Counted from the first letter of the stretch, positions 16,610 to 26,873 are shown. The stretch is DNA of 64,000 nt from Algibacter sp. L1A34 (GCF_009796805.1 NZ_CP047029.1:1539501-1603500); one strand, 5' to 3'. The notes: generated by a model not told the origin, from the sequence alone. Numbers and translations: made by a program.

Positions 16610-17953
16610 ATGAAAAATAACATTAAAGCATTTTTAGATCTAGTAAAAGAACGAAATGGCAATGAGCCTGAGTTTTTACAAGCTGTAGAAGAGGTTGCGG
16701 AAACTGTAATTCCGTACATTGTTAAACACGATATATATTACGGCAAAAATATTTTGTTAAGGATGGTAGAGCCGGAGCGTGTCATTACATTCAGGGTTTG
16801 CTGGGTAGATGACGCTGGCGAAATTCAAGTAAATCGTGGATATAGAATTCAAATGAATTCTGCCATTGGTCCTTATAAAGGCGGATTGCGTTTCCATCCA
16901 ACTGTAAATATGAGTATTTTAAAGTTTTTAGCTTTCGAGCAAGTCTTTAAAAATAGTTTAACCACGTTACCAATGGGTGGCGGAAAAGGTGGAAGTGATT
17001 TTGATCCAAAAGGGAAAAGTGATAACGAAATTATGCGTTTTTGCCATGCCTTTATGGGTGAATTGTTTAGACATATTGGCGCAAATACAGATGTTCCTGC
17101 TGGTGATATAGGTGTTGGAGCTCGCGAAATTGGATTTCTGTTTGGTATGTATAAAAAGCTCTCAAATGAGTTTACGGGCGTGTTAACAGGAAAAGGAATG
17201 TCTTGGGGTGGATCGTTAATTAGACCTGAAGCAACAGGCTATGGCAATGTTTATTTTGCACAAAAAATGCTTGAAACTAAAAAAGATAGTTTTGAAGGAA
17301 AAACAGTTGTAGTTTCTGGTTCTGGTAATGTGGCGCAGTATGCTGCAGAAAAAGTGCTACAATTAGGAGGAAAGGTGCTTACACTTTCTGATTCTTCTGG
17401 ATATATTTATGATGAAGATGGTATCGATGCTGATAAATTAGCCTTTGTTATGAACCTTAAAAACGTTAAACGTGGCAGAATTAGTGAATATTTAGAGAGC
17501 TACCCGAACGCAACCTTTGTAAAAGGAAAAACGCCTTGGGGAGTTAAATGTGATATTGCATTACCATGCGCTACGCAAAATGAATTAAATGAAGACGATG
17601 CTAAAACTTTAGTTTCAAATGGTTGTATTTGTGTTAGCGAAGGTGCTAATATGCCATCTACAAAGGATGCTATTACGGTATTTCATGAAGCAAAAATATT
17701 ATTCGCGCCAGGTAAAGCCTCAAACGCTGGTGGTGTAGCAACTTCTGGTTTAGAGATGACTCAAAATTCATTACGTTTTAAATGGACAAGAGAAGAAGTA
17801 GATAGTAAATTAAAGGATATTATGTCCGATATTCATAAATCATGTTTAGAGTTTGGAGAAGATGAAGATGGATATGTAGACTATGTTCGTGGAGCAAATA
17901 TTGCTGGTTTTGTAAAAGTGGCCGATGCCATGTTAGCACAAGGAGTGGTATAA
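16610..17953 (+). CDS. gdhA: Glutamate dehydrogenase, NADP-type
   Basis: 447-residue hexameric-type GDH, which interconverts 2-oxoglutarate plus ammonia and glutamate. Substrate lysines sit in GPYKGGLRFHP (K90) and PMGGGKGGSDF (K126), with PAGDIGVGAREIG following. The nucleotide-binding fold begins near VVVSGSGNVAQYAAEK (GSGNVA fingerprint). Length and N-terminal extension match the assimilatory NADP-dependent clade. It is monocistronic: its own -7 box upstream and an intrinsic terminator downstream. Confidence 0.96.
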   Translation: MKNNIKAFLDLVKERNGNEPEFLQAVEEVAETVIPYIVKHDIYYGKNILLRMVEPERVITFRVCWVDDAGEIQVNRGYRIQMNSAIGPYKGGLRFHPTVNMSILKFLAFEQVFKNSLTTLPMGGGKGGSDFDPKGKSDNEIMRFCHAFMGELFRHIGANTDVPAGDIGVGAREIGFLFGMYKKLSNEFTGVLTGKGMSWGGSLIRPEATGYGNVYFAQKMLETKKDSFEGKTVVVSGSGNVAQYAAEKVLQLGGKVLTLSDSSGYIYDEDGIDADKLAFVMNLKNVKRGRISEYLESYPNATFVKGKTPWGVKCDIALPCATQNELNEDDAKTLVSNGCICVSEGANMPSTKDAITVFHEAKILFAPGKASNAGGVATSGLEMTQNSLRFKWTREEVDSKLKDIMSDIHKSCLEFGEDEDGYVDYVRGANIAGFVKVADAMLAQGVV

Positions 17954-17973
17954 AGTCTAAAAAATAGGTTTTA

Positions 17974-18009
17974 AAAAAAAGCTTTCTGTTTTTGCAGAAG
18001 GCTTTTTTT
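17974..18009 (+). terminator. Intrinsic terminator of gdhA
   Basis: A-run plus GCTTTCTG (17981-17988) pairs with CAGAAGGC (17995-18002) and the following T run, with one G-T wobble. It lies 21 nt after the gdhA stop. Confidence 0.85.
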
Positions 18010-18232
18010 GTTTTAGAATAAAAAATTTAGCTGTTAATCTTAACTTTAAGGGCTATAATATATTTTTTTGAAGCAAAACTCGTTAGTTATAAATATATTT
18101 GGATCAAATTAAACTACTAGTGGTTTTATCAAAGGATTCTATCTAAAATTAATAATTTTTTTGAAATTTCATAAATTATGGAATAATCCGATAAATATTT
18201 TGGAAAACGGAAAACCTTGTTTATACTTAAAA

Positions 18233-20581
18233 ATGATGCTTAAAAAATTAATAATTTTTCTAATTTATATTTTGCCATTGGTGCAGTATGCTCAAGATTT
18301 TTCGAATATTTGGGATGGTTATTTTTCATACAATCAAGTCAATGATGTTGTAGTTGGAAATAATAAAATATATGCAGCTTCAGAAAATGCTGTTTTTAGT
18401 TTCGACCCACAAACTAAAGAATTAGAAGAAATTACCACAATTAATGGCTTATCGGGTGAAACCATTTCAACCATATATTACAGTGATGTCTATGCGTTGT
18501 TAGTGGTTGCTTACGAAAATGGTTTAATTGAAATTGTTTTCGACGACGACGATAATGTATTAACTGTAGTCGATATTGTAAATAAATCTACTATCGGCGA
18601 TGGCGATAAAAAAATTAATCATATTAATGCTTATGAAAATTTTATTTATTTGTCTACAGGTTATGGTATTTCTGTATTCGATCTAGAGCGTTTAGAGTTT
18701 GGAGATACTTATTTTATTGGAGACCTAGGAAGTCAGATAGAAGTGAGTCAAACCACTGTTTTTGGTGATTATATTTATGCAGCTTGCCGCGATGGTGGTG
18801 GTTTGAAAAAAGCTGCTATTGCTAGCCCAAATTTAATCGATTATAAAAATTGGCAGCTAGTAACTGGTGGTGATTTTTTGTCTGTAGAAGCAAACCAAAA
18901 TAAATTGTATGCTATAAATACAAGTAAAAGAATATACGAGGTTAATAATGATGTGTTAACTAGTTTGTTTGTGTTTTCAGATACGCCTTTAAAAATGGTT
19001 GCTGCAGAACAAAATTTAATTGTAACCACTAAAAACAATATTTTTGTTTACGATATCGATTTTAATTTGCTAGTTCAAGCTTCAAAAAGTACAGATTACG
19101 ATACCGATTTTAATGCGGCCATAGTTAATAACGATAATATTTATGTAGGTACCGATAATTTTGGTGTTTTATCTACATCTTTATCAAATCTTGCTAATTA
19201 TGAAGAAATTTATCCAGACGGACCTTTATTAAATGCTCCTTTTTTAATTCAATCCGAACCTAATGGTATATGGGTTACTTATGGAGAGTATTCTTTGTAT
19301 TACGAGCCGCTTTCTGGCAATAGGGGCATGAGTCATTTAAACGATGGAACTTGGATAAATACAGCTTATAGTGATTTGTTAGGAGCTACTCATTTAAATT
19401 ATGTTTCTGTTAATCCTTCAAACAACAATCAAGTGTTTGTGAGTTCTTTTTTTCAAGGTTTATTGGAGTTTAATAACGACGAGCCTACTGTTTTGTATGA
19501 TGAAACAAATAGTGCGTTAGAATCGCTTCAATTACCAGGGAATTCAAACTATAGAAGTATAAGAGTTGGTGGGTCTGTATTTGATAATAATGGTTTGTTG
19601 TGGACTATAACGAGTTTAGTCGAAGAACCTTTGAAATCATATAACCCCGTTGGTAATCAATGGGTTTCTTATAGTTTTGAAGATATAATTGAAGATGTAA
19701 TAAATGATAATTTAGGGTTTAGCGATTTAATTGTAGATGATAATGGTACAAAATGGATAGCAAGTTTTTCTAAAGGTATTATTGGTTTTAATGAAAATAA
19801 CGGAAGTCCGTTAATTAAAAATATTAGTGAACTCGATGGTAATTTACCTATTAAAACAGTAAGAGCATTAGCTTTAGATAATAGAAATCAACTATGGGTT
19901 GGTACTGATCTTGGTTTAAGAGTTTTATATAATACATCTGGATTTTTTACAGATGAAAATGTTACTACAGATGAGATTATAATTATTGAAGATGGTATTG
20001 CAAAAGAACTCCTAGCAGATCAATATATTTCAGATATAAAAGTGGATGGAGGAAACAATAAATGGATTTCCACTATTGGAGCCGGTGTGTTTTATCTATC
20101 TTCAGATGGGCAGGAAACTATATATCATTTTACAACCGATAATTCACCATTGCCTTCAAACGATGTCAATGATATTTCTATCGATGAGACTAATAGCCTC
20201 ATTTATTTTGCTACAAGTAAAGGTTTAGTTTCATTTAAGTCGGGAGGCTCAAGCACAACGGAAGATTTAGAATCAGTTTACGCTTATCCAAACCCAGTGC
20301 GTCCAAACTTTAATATCGTTGAAAAAAAGGTAACTATTAAAAATATTTCCGATAACGTAAATATCAAAATTACGGATATAGAAGGTAATTTGGTAGCCGA
20401 AGCGCAATCTCGAATTAATCTAAGATATAATAACTACAACCTTGAAATAGATGGTGGAACCGTATTTTGGAATGGAAAAAATATGGCAAATAATATTGTG
20501 TCTTCTGGAGTGTATTTAGTTATGATTTCCGATTTAGATACTTTCGAAACTAAGGTTGTTAAACTAATGGTAGTTAGGTAA
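18233..20581 (+). CDS. porZ: Type IX secretion system protein PorZ
   Basis: 782 residues from the ATG pair at 18233/18236. A longer TTG frame from 18161 would bury the signal peptide (MLKKLIIFLIYILPLVQYAQ). The body repeats propeller blades (AASENAVFSFDP, GTDNFGVLSTSL, WVGTDLGLRVLYN), like two-component-regulator propellers. The C-terminus has a sorting-type domain (VYAYPNPVRPNF ... SSGVYLVMIS). PorZ belongs to the cell-surface attachment complex with PorU, PorV and PorQ and binds anionic LPS during cargo attachment. The recO gene overlaps by one base (TAATG), an association I recall from other Flavobacteria. The stretch 18010-18232 shows nothing else identifiable. Confidence 0.85.
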   Translation: MMLKKLIIFLIYILPLVQYAQDFSNIWDGYFSYNQVNDVVVGNNKIYAASENAVFSFDPQTKELEEITTINGLSGETISTIYYSDVYALLVVAYENGLIEIVFDDDDNVLTVVDIVNKSTIGDGDKKINHINAYENFIYLSTGYGISVFDLERLEFGDTYFIGDLGSQIEVSQTTVFGDYIYAACRDGGGLKKAAIASPNLIDYKNWQLVTGGDFLSVEANQNKLYAINTSKRIYEVNNDVLTSLFVFSDTPLKMVAAEQNLIVTTKNNIFVYDIDFNLLVQASKSTDYDTDFNAAIVNNDNIYVGTDNFGVLSTSLSNLANYEEIYPDGPLLNAPFLIQSEPNGIWVTYGEYSLYYEPLSGNRGMSHLNDGTWINTAYSDLLGATHLNYVSVNPSNNNQVFVSSFFQGLLEFNNDEPTVLYDETNSALESLQLPGNSNYRSIRVGGSVFDNNGLLWTITSLVEEPLKSYNPVGNQWVSYSFEDIIEDVINDNLGFSDLIVDDNGTKWIASFSKGIIGFNENNGSPLIKNISELDGNLPIKTVRALALDNRNQLWVGTDLGLRVLYNTSGFFTDENVTTDEIIIIEDGIAKELLADQYISDIKVDGGNNKWISTIGAGVFYLSSDGQETIYHFTTDNSPLPSNDVNDISIDETNSLIYFATSKGLVSFKSGGSSTTEDLESVYAYPNPVRPNFNIVEKKVTIKNISDNVNIKITDIEGNLVAEAQSRINLRYNNYNLEIDGGTVFWNGKNMANNIVSSGVYLVMISDLDTFETKVVKLMVVR

Positions 20582-21300
20582 TGTTAGTTAAAACCAACGC
20601 CATAGTGTTGTCTAAACTAAAATATAGAGACAGCGATTTAATAGTAAAATGCTATACCAAAGAATTAGGTGTTGTTAGTTTTTTACTTCGTGGTGTTTTA
20701 AAAAGTAAAAAGGGTAGCACCAAAGTTGCATACTTTCAATTGTTATCTCAGTTGCAAATTACTGTTAATTATAAATCAAGTCGCTCGCTGCAAAGTTTAA
20801 GCGAGGTGAGGTTAAATCATCTATATGGTAGTTTACATACGCATGTTTTAAAAAGTGCTATTGTCATGTTTCTGTCCGAGGTTTTAAGCAGTGCTTTACG
20901 CGAAGAAGAATCGAATGAAATCCTATTTAGCTATTTAGAGACTACTTTATTATGGCTAGACGAACAAAGTGATTACGCTAATTTTCACTTATTATTTTTA
21001 CTAAATTTAACGAAGTATTTAGGCTTTTATCCTGATGTCATCGATAGAGAATTAAATCATTTTAATTTAGTTGAAGGTAAATTTCAAATTAAGCAAGACT
21101 TCAGAAATACTATAACAGGTGAAGATTTAAACCTGCTTAAAAAACTATTGGAAACAACATTTGATACCTTACAAGATGTGAAAATTAATGCGAGGCAAAG
21201 GCAATCGTTTTTAAATATGATTTTGCTATATTTCGAACTACAATTGGGAAGTTTTAAAACACCAAAATCATTAAAGATTTTTAATCAAGTTTTTAATTAA
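20581..21300 (+). CDS. recO: DNA repair protein RecO
   Basis: 239 residues with the N-terminal OB-fold of RecO (KTNAIVLSKLKYRDSDLIVKC, then GVLSFLLRGV-like strand and KSKKGSTK) and an all-helical C-terminal domain. RecO works with RecF/RecR to load RecA at gaps. The zinc-finger cysteines of some RecO proteins are not present. Translation is coupled to porZ by a TAATG overlap. The TonB receptor gene starts 2 nt after the stop, so it may be co-transcribed. Confidence 0.92.
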   Translation: MLVKTNAIVLSKLKYRDSDLIVKCYTKELGVVSFLLRGVLKSKKGSTKVAYFQLLSQLQITVNYKSSRSLQSLSEVRLNHLYGSLHTHVLKSAIVMFLSEVLSSALREEESNEILFSYLETTLLWLDEQSDYANFHLLFLLNLTKYLGFYPDVIDRELNHFNLVEGKFQIKQDFRNTITGEDLNLLKKLLETTFDTLQDVKINARQRQSFLNMILLYFELQLGSFKTPKSLKIFNQVFN

Positions 21301-21302
21301 GC

Positions 21303-23711
21303 ATGAAATTTTTTTATAGCATATTTTTCTTTTTTTTAATTTGGGCATCCTGTGCTCAAAATGTAAAGGTGCTTAATAAAAGAACCCAAGAGCCTATTTT
21401 TGGAGTTGCTATTTATAATGTCGATAAATCGAAATCGGAAGTTACTAATTTTAGAGGCGAAGCCTCGTTGAGTGAGTTTCAAGATACCGAAGTTATTTAT
21501 TTTAAACACTTATCCCACGTTTTAAAGCAAACTACCAAAGTAGAGATTGGATCGTTAAAAAAAATATTTCTTGAATCGAATACCGAAGGACTTCAGGAAA
21601 TTGTTATTTCAGCTTCAAAATTCGAACAAAGCAAAAGAGATATTCCGCAAAAAATAGTAAGTCTAAACGCGGAAAATATACAATTTACCAACCCACAAAC
21701 TAGTGCAGATTTATTAGAAACCACGGGGCAAGTTTATGTGCAAAAAAGCCAAATGGGAGGAGGTAGCCCAATGATTCGAGGATTTTCAACCAATAGATTA
21801 TTAATTACCGTTGATGGTGTACGTATGAACAACGCTATTTTTAGAGGCGGAAATCTTCAAAATGTAATTGCAATAGATCCTTTTTCAGTACAAAACACAG
21901 AAGTAACTCTAGGCGCAGGATCGGTAATTTATGGAAGTGATGCTGTTGGTGGTGTTATGAGTTTTTATACCCGAAAACCTCAATTATCTTACACCGATTC
22001 CCTTTTAATTAAATCGAATATTGTTGCACGATACGCCTCCGCAAGTAATGAAAATACAGGGCATTTCGATATTAATTTGGGTTATAAAAAACTAGCATTT
22101 GTTACCAGTGCCAGTTATACCAATTTTGGAGATTTAAAAATGGGTAAAAACGGCCCAGACGATTATTTAAGGCCAGAATATGTTGTAACAAGGAGTGATG
22201 GCGATGTTATTGAAGAAAACTCGAATCCATTACAGCAAAAGTATTCGGGTTACAATCAATTAAATTTAATGCAAAAAGTTAGGTATGAACCTTTGGAGAA
22301 TTTAAGTTTCGATTTAGGTTTGTTTTACACCACATCGTCTAATATTCCAAGATACGATCGTTTAATTCGATATAGAAGTGGCACTTTACGCTCTGCAGAA
22401 TGGAATTATGGACCGCAAAATTGGTTTATGTCTAATTTGCAGATTACTAAATTGAGTAGTAACTCTAATCTTTACGATAAAATAAATGCGACAATGGCGT
22501 ATCAAAATTTTGAAGAAAGTAGAATGGATCGCGATTTTCAATCATCCATCAGGAGCATTCGGGAAGAAGCTGTAGACGCTTACTCATTCAATTTAGATTT
22601 AGAAAAAACTATAAACTCTAAAATGCAATTCTTTTACGGTTTCGAGTATGTTTATAATAAAGTATCATCAATTGGTTCCGAAGAAAACATAGATACAAAC
22701 ATATTAACATCAACAGTTTCTCGCTATCCCAATGGTGCTACTTGGCAATCTGCTGCGGTTTATTCTAGTATAAAATATAAACCAAATACCAAGTTTGTAT
22801 TTCAATCTGGGTTGCGTTTTAATCATGTTATTTCTAAAGCAGATTTCACCGAAAACAATGTGTATTTAAATTTACCTTTTACAACTTCTAAAAATGAAGC
22901 TGGTGCGCTTACAGGCACAGCAGGAATAAGCTGGTCGCCAAATAATATCATACAATGGAAGCTTAATGCGTCTTCGGCCTTTAGAGCACCAAATATTGAC
23001 GATATTGGTAAGGTTTTCGATTCCGAACCTGGTTCGGTGGTAGTTCCAAACAATAATTTAAGACCCGAATACGCTTATGGTGGTGAACTCGGTTTAAAAT
23101 TGAATTTCGACGACACAGTTATTTTAGATTTAAACACCTATTATACGTATTTAGATAATGCTTTGGTGCGCCGAGATTATAGTTTAAATGGTGAAACCGA
23201 AATTATGTACGATGGCGAATTAAGTAACGTACAAGCCATTCAGAATGCATCAAAAGCATGGATTTATGGTTTTGAAGTTGGATTGAAATACCATATATCA
23301 AAACAGTTAAAACTAACTTCGCAATATAACGTTATTGGTGGCACAGAAGAAGATGAAGGTATTGAAGTTCCAATTAGGCATGTTGCTCCATATTTTGGAA
23401 ATACGCACATTACGTGGGCTAGAAACAAGTTGAAACTAGATGCTTTTGCTAATTATAATAACGAATTATCGTATAATCAATTAGCGCCTTCAGAAATTGA
23501 AAAAGATTATATATATGCTCTGGATGCTAACGGAAACCCTTATTCTCCGGCTTGGCACACATTTAATTTAAGAGGCCAATACCAAATACATAAATCTACA
23601 TCGGTTTCGGCAAGTGTAGAGAATATAACCAACAAACGCTACAAAACCTATTCTTCTGGAATTGCAGCGGCTGGAATAAATGTTATTTTAGCATTAAAGT
23701 ATACTTTGTAA
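21303..23711 (+). CDS. TonB-dependent receptor, possibly haem/haemoprotein type
   Basis: 802 residues. Signal peptide (ending ASCAQN; the Cys could alternatively suggest a lipobox, which is unlikely for a barrel). A short carboxypeptidase-regulatory-like domain spans about 20-100 and a plug about 110-230, with MIRGFSTNRLLITVDGVR, NNAIFRGGNLQNVI and GSDAVGGVMSFYTRKP. The barrel ends in NVILALKYTL. The plug wording is reminiscent of haemoglobin/transferrin/lactoferrin-type receptors, but the known His/NPNL hallmarks were not verified, so the substrate is open. It begins 2 nt after recO and ends convergently with the T9SS protein (17-nt gap, no clear hairpin). Confidence 0.88.
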   Translation: MKFFYSIFFFFLIWASCAQNVKVLNKRTQEPIFGVAIYNVDKSKSEVTNFRGEASLSEFQDTEVIYFKHLSHVLKQTTKVEIGSLKKIFLESNTEGLQEIVISASKFEQSKRDIPQKIVSLNAENIQFTNPQTSADLLETTGQVYVQKSQMGGGSPMIRGFSTNRLLITVDGVRMNNAIFRGGNLQNVIAIDPFSVQNTEVTLGAGSVIYGSDAVGGVMSFYTRKPQLSYTDSLLIKSNIVARYASASNENTGHFDINLGYKKLAFVTSASYTNFGDLKMGKNGPDDYLRPEYVVTRSDGDVIEENSNPLQQKYSGYNQLNLMQKVRYEPLENLSFDLGLFYTTSSNIPRYDRLIRYRSGTLRSAEWNYGPQNWFMSNLQITKLSSNSNLYDKINATMAYQNFEESRMDRDFQSSIRSIREEAVDAYSFNLDLEKTINSKMQFFYGFEYVYNKVSSIGSEENIDTNILTSTVSRYPNGATWQSAAVYSSIKYKPNTKFVFQSGLRFNHVISKADFTENNVYLNLPFTTSKNEAGALTGTAGISWSPNNIIQWKLNASSAFRAPNIDDIGKVFDSEPGSVVVPNNNLRPEYAYGGELGLKLNFDDTVILDLNTYYTYLDNALVRRDYSLNGETEIMYDGELSNVQAIQNASKAWIYGFEVGLKYHISKQLKLTSQYNVIGGTEEDEGIEVPIRHVAPYFGNTHITWARNKLKLDAFANYNNELSYNQLAPSEIEKDYIYALDANGNPYSPAWHTFNLRGQYQIHKSTSVSASVENITNKRYKTYSSGIAAAGINVILALKYTL

Positions 23712-23728
23712 TTTCGGTGTAAACCTAA

Positions 23729-26149
23729 TTATCTTTTTATTGCTTTCTTTGTGATTACAGCATTGTTAGAAAGTTGAACTTGAGCAATGTAAACTGCAGT
23801 ATTTATGTTTGAAAGCCTAAACGTTTCAGAGCTGTTTTGTCCTTCAAATTGGTATAGTTTTCTACCGTATAAATCGTAAATAATAATCGATTTAATAGTT
23901 TCGCTAGTTCCTGTTTTAAAGTTTACTTGGTCGTTATCTAATTGAATAATTTGTAACGTATTTTCGTTAGTAGCTATATCGCTTACCGAAAGCGTAGTGT
24001 CCTCTTTAAAAACAATTTGAAAACGTTCTTTAAACTCTCCTGTTTCCGATGTGAAACTATAATCGCTATCCGATAAGTTATGTGAGATGTCAAGCAAATC
24101 ATCTTTTAAATAGACCGTGTTATTGTCAAGAAAATCACCCTGTAGTTTGTCTATAGATATTGTGTATTCTGTTTCTGCATTGATAAATGAGTTGAAACCT
24201 AAATTGATAATCTCATCTTCATTTATACTTTCTGAAGACTTCCCTTGAATGGCGAATTTTTTAATAGAGCCTTCTATGGTAGAGTAAAGTGCAGCACCGC
24301 TAGTTGGGTATTTATCAGCATCAAAGACTAAACCATCATCGTCATTAGTTGCGCCATTTACATAAGCTATTAAAATTTGATTGTAAACACCATTATCAGA
24401 TGTTAAATCAAGCCATAATTTATCTGCAATAGTTGTACTGCTAGATGTGTTTTTAGAATTAGTGCCTTTAAAAAATTCGCTATTTGCCGTTATATCAGTT
24501 AATCGCATTGCATTGTTAAAAATAACTTCGCCCGTTGCAATAGCTCCAGAAACAGATGTTGTTGGAGATGAGTTTGAATAGCCTACAAAAAAGGCTTGAC
24601 CCGACGGAATTGCTCTATGTCCTGTTGATGTTATTACAATTGGTAAAGTTCCATCGCCTCCAGCAGTTTCGCCAGAGCCATTTATAATAGCATAATCATT
24701 ATTTGAAAAATTGAGTTGTTCGTTACCGTTAGCAGTAGAGGCAGGCGGTGTGTTGTGAGACCATAAAAATATGGCTCCACCTAAATCAGCTGTGCTAGTA
24801 GTGCCATCGTTGGCCAATAAAAACAAATCGGCATCAATAGCAGAAGGATAAGGGTTTCCAATAAAATTCCAGTTTGTGTCGTTAAGTTCAGAATCATTTC
24901 TATGAACAGGTACAGATATAACACCGTTATTAAAGGCGCCTTCAAAAGTGTAGCTAAATTCATATGGAGCACTACCAGGGCCAGCAAAGCCTACAGGGTC
25001 GTGCATAGATGCGTAACCAACACCTGTTTCCATAACTGTCGAGCCGTTTACATTAAGCCAATCGTCACCATTATCATCAATATCATCTTGTCCGGCAATA
25101 GTTGCGTTGTTGTTGTTAGTTTCTGCCGTAGCATCTAGAAAATTTTCGCTAAGAAATTTATAGCGTCTGTTCGATTTAGATTCAGATAAACCATTATCAA
25201 TATCTGCTCCTGCTACAGGAGAACTCCAGGCGGTGTATTCGTACCAATAGTTTGTTGGGGCGGTAATTTTTGTAACTTCAATATAACCATTGTTAGTAAT
25301 GGTGCTTGAGTCGTCATTTTGTACAAATGCGCCTTGAGATGCCACATAAATGTTTGCATTTGCTTCTACAGTTAGGTCGTTTTTTACTTCAACAAAGGTG
25401 TTGTTTGCAATGGTTAAATCGAAGTTTGAGCTAACGGTTAAACTACAAGCTTGAATGTTTCCATTACTACTAGTATCGTAGTTGGCATCAAGAATCGCTT
25501 CTGTTGTTAAATCTGGTGTGCCTGTACTCCATGTTGATCCGTTCCAGATTGAAGTTGATAAGCAACAAGAAGTAGGAGCATTTCCAAAACCTGTCATATC
25601 TTCACCGTCGGTTATTTCATCAAACCGGGTGCTTGGATCTGACCAACCGGTAAGGTTACCCGAGCATAAACCATCTTTAATTTGTAAATTATTATTTGCC
25701 GTAGAGACTCCTCCTCCAGTCCAAGCACTACCAGGGTCAGAACCACAAGTTCCAAAAACATCTTGTAAAGCTCCGCCTAAATATAATTGTAAAGAGTCGT
25801 CTCCATTAAAGTCAAATCCGTAATCTGTTGTTCCTGATAGATTTGTTCCATTCGAATTTGCATAGGTAATTAAATTTGTTGTTCCTATTACCCATACTTC
25901 ATTAGCTCGTAAAGTTCCCGAAGTAATATTTATACCAGATAAAATTGAACAAGCTCCTCCATTCCTTCCTAGATAAACCCGTAGGTTATTTGTAGGTGAA
26001 AAAACAATATCTGAGCCTGATACATTGTATATTTCAATACCTTTTGGAGTAGTTCCCGAAGCAGCTTCTATATATTGGCTAATCATTATTTGTGATTGTC
26101 CAATATTATAAGCTAAAAGCATTAATATTATAAGAGAGAATTTTTTCAA
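23729..26149 (-). CDS. T9SS cargo protein with N-terminal lamin-tail-like domain
   Basis: 806 residues. Signal peptide (about 1-19), then a lamin-tail-domain-like beta sandwich (about 20-190: ISQYIEAASGTTPKGIEIYN, FDFNGDDSLQLYL). A long middle/C-terminal module (about 280-720) is shared with the 44033-48706 protein, and a type A sorting domain ends it (SIIIYDLYGRKLY ... TAVYIAQVQLSNNAVITKKA). It should be exported by type IX secretion and either attached or released. The start codon is TTG at 26147-26149; no in-frame ATG occurs upstream. It is rich in Asn, Asp, Ser and Thr. Function unknown. Confidence 0.85.
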   Translation of the reverse strand: MKKFSLIILMLLAYNIGQSQIMISQYIEAASGTTPKGIEIYNVSGSDIVFSPTNNLRVYLGRNGGACSILSGINITSGTLRANEVWVIGTTNLITYANSNGTNLSGTTDYGFDFNGDDSLQLYLGGALQDVFGTCGSDPGSAWTGGGVSTANNNLQIKDGLCSGNLTGWSDPSTRFDEITDGEDMTGFGNAPTSCCLSTSIWNGSTWSTGTPDLTTEAILDANYDTSSNGNIQACSLTVSSNFDLTIANNTFVEVKNDLTVEANANIYVASQGAFVQNDDSSTITNNGYIEVTKITAPTNYWYEYTAWSSPVAGADIDNGLSESKSNRRYKFLSENFLDATAETNNNNATIAGQDDIDDNGDDWLNVNGSTVMETGVGYASMHDPVGFAGPGSAPYEFSYTFEGAFNNGVISVPVHRNDSELNDTNWNFIGNPYPSAIDADLFLLANDGTTSTADLGGAIFLWSHNTPPASTANGNEQLNFSNNDYAIINGSGETAGGDGTLPIVITSTGHRAIPSGQAFFVGYSNSSPTTSVSGAIATGEVIFNNAMRLTDITANSEFFKGTNSKNTSSSTTIADKLWLDLTSDNGVYNQILIAYVNGATNDDDGLVFDADKYPTSGAALYSTIEGSIKKFAIQGKSSESINEDEIINLGFNSFINAETEYTISIDKLQGDFLDNNTVYLKDDLLDISHNLSDSDYSFTSETGEFKERFQIVFKEDTTLSVSDIATNENTLQIIQLDNDQVNFKTGTSETIKSIIIYDLYGRKLYQFEGQNSSETFRLSNINTAVYIAQVQLSNNAVITKKAIKR

Positions 26150-26243
26150 AACATTTGGGGTTTTATAATTATCTTTTCATTTTTAGTAGTAACAACACCG
26201 TTAGAGACTTTCAAAATTTCTAACGGTACTGTAATTACAAGGG

Positions 26244-26251
26244 CAAAATTA
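26244..26251 (-). promoter_or_regulatory. Predicted -7 box of the T9SS cargo gene
   Basis: On the minus strand TAATTTTG matches TAnnTTTG, 94 nt upstream of the TTG start at 26149. No -33 element is obvious. Confidence 0.4.
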
Positions 26252-26377
26252 CATATTTTTTATACTAAAGGGTATTTGTATAGACGCAATGCCTAATTAA
26301 TACGTTGAATACCTTTTATTTATCGATAAACTTTAGTTTTAAACTATGTAAATTTCAATTTTATTTAATCTAATTGT

Positions 26378-26385
26378 TATTTTTG
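26378..26385 (+). promoter_or_regulatory. -7 box immediately before recX
   Basis: TATTTTTG fits TAnnTTTG and ends 6 nt before the recX ATG at 26392. A start site at normal distance would fall on or next to the ATG. Confidence 0.45.
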
Positions 26386-26391
26386 TTACTT

Positions 26392-26868
26392 ATGCAGCGT
26401 TCCATAAAATCTTATACTTTACAAGAAGCCACCAAAAAACTGGAGCATTATTGCGCATATCAAGAACGTTGCCATCAAGAGGTTAGGCAAAAGCTAATCT
26501 CTATGCACATGATTCCCGAAATTGTAGATGTCGTTACCGTTCATCTTATCGAAAATAATTATCTTAATGAAGAACGATTTGCGAAGGCTTATGTTCGCGG
26601 CAAGTTCAGAATTAAGCATTGGGGCAAAGGTCGATTATCTTTTGAACTCAAGAAAAAGGACATTAGTAAATTTAATGTAAATCAGGCACTTGCCGAAATC
26701 GAAAATGAGGATTACATCGAGATTTTCAATGAGTTAGCCGAAAAAAAGGTTGAAACCATAAAAGAGAGCAACGTTTATAAGAAACGTAAAAAATTTGTAG
26801 ACTATTTTCTATATCGCGGTTGGGAGTCTTACTTGGTTTACGAAAAAGCGCACGAATTAATAAAATAA
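26392..26868 (+). CDS. recX: RecX-family regulatory protein
   Basis: 158 residues from the ATG at 26392. The frame can be extended to a TTG at 26374, but that region holds a promoter box and the extra residues (MLFLLL) do not fit RecX. It is helix-rich with the RecX pattern: AYQERCHQEVRQKL in repeat 1, LIENNYLNEERFAKAYVRGKFR (central motif) and a third helical repeat ending in the RGWESYLVYE segment. RecX binds RecA filaments and inhibits strand exchange. It is not beside recA here. A bidirectional terminator follows. Confidence 0.9.
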   Translation: MQRSIKSYTLQEATKKLEHYCAYQERCHQEVRQKLISMHMIPEIVDVVTVHLIENNYLNEERFAKAYVRGKFRIKHWGKGRLSFELKKKDISKFNVNQALAEIENEDYIEIFNELAEKKVETIKESNVYKKRKKFVDYFLYRGWESYLVYEKAHELIK

Positions 26869-26873
26869 GGCAT

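Noticed and set aside
18161-18232. Longer N-terminus for PorZ from a TTG
   Set aside because: The extension precedes a normal signal peptide that begins at the ATG pair 18233/18236.
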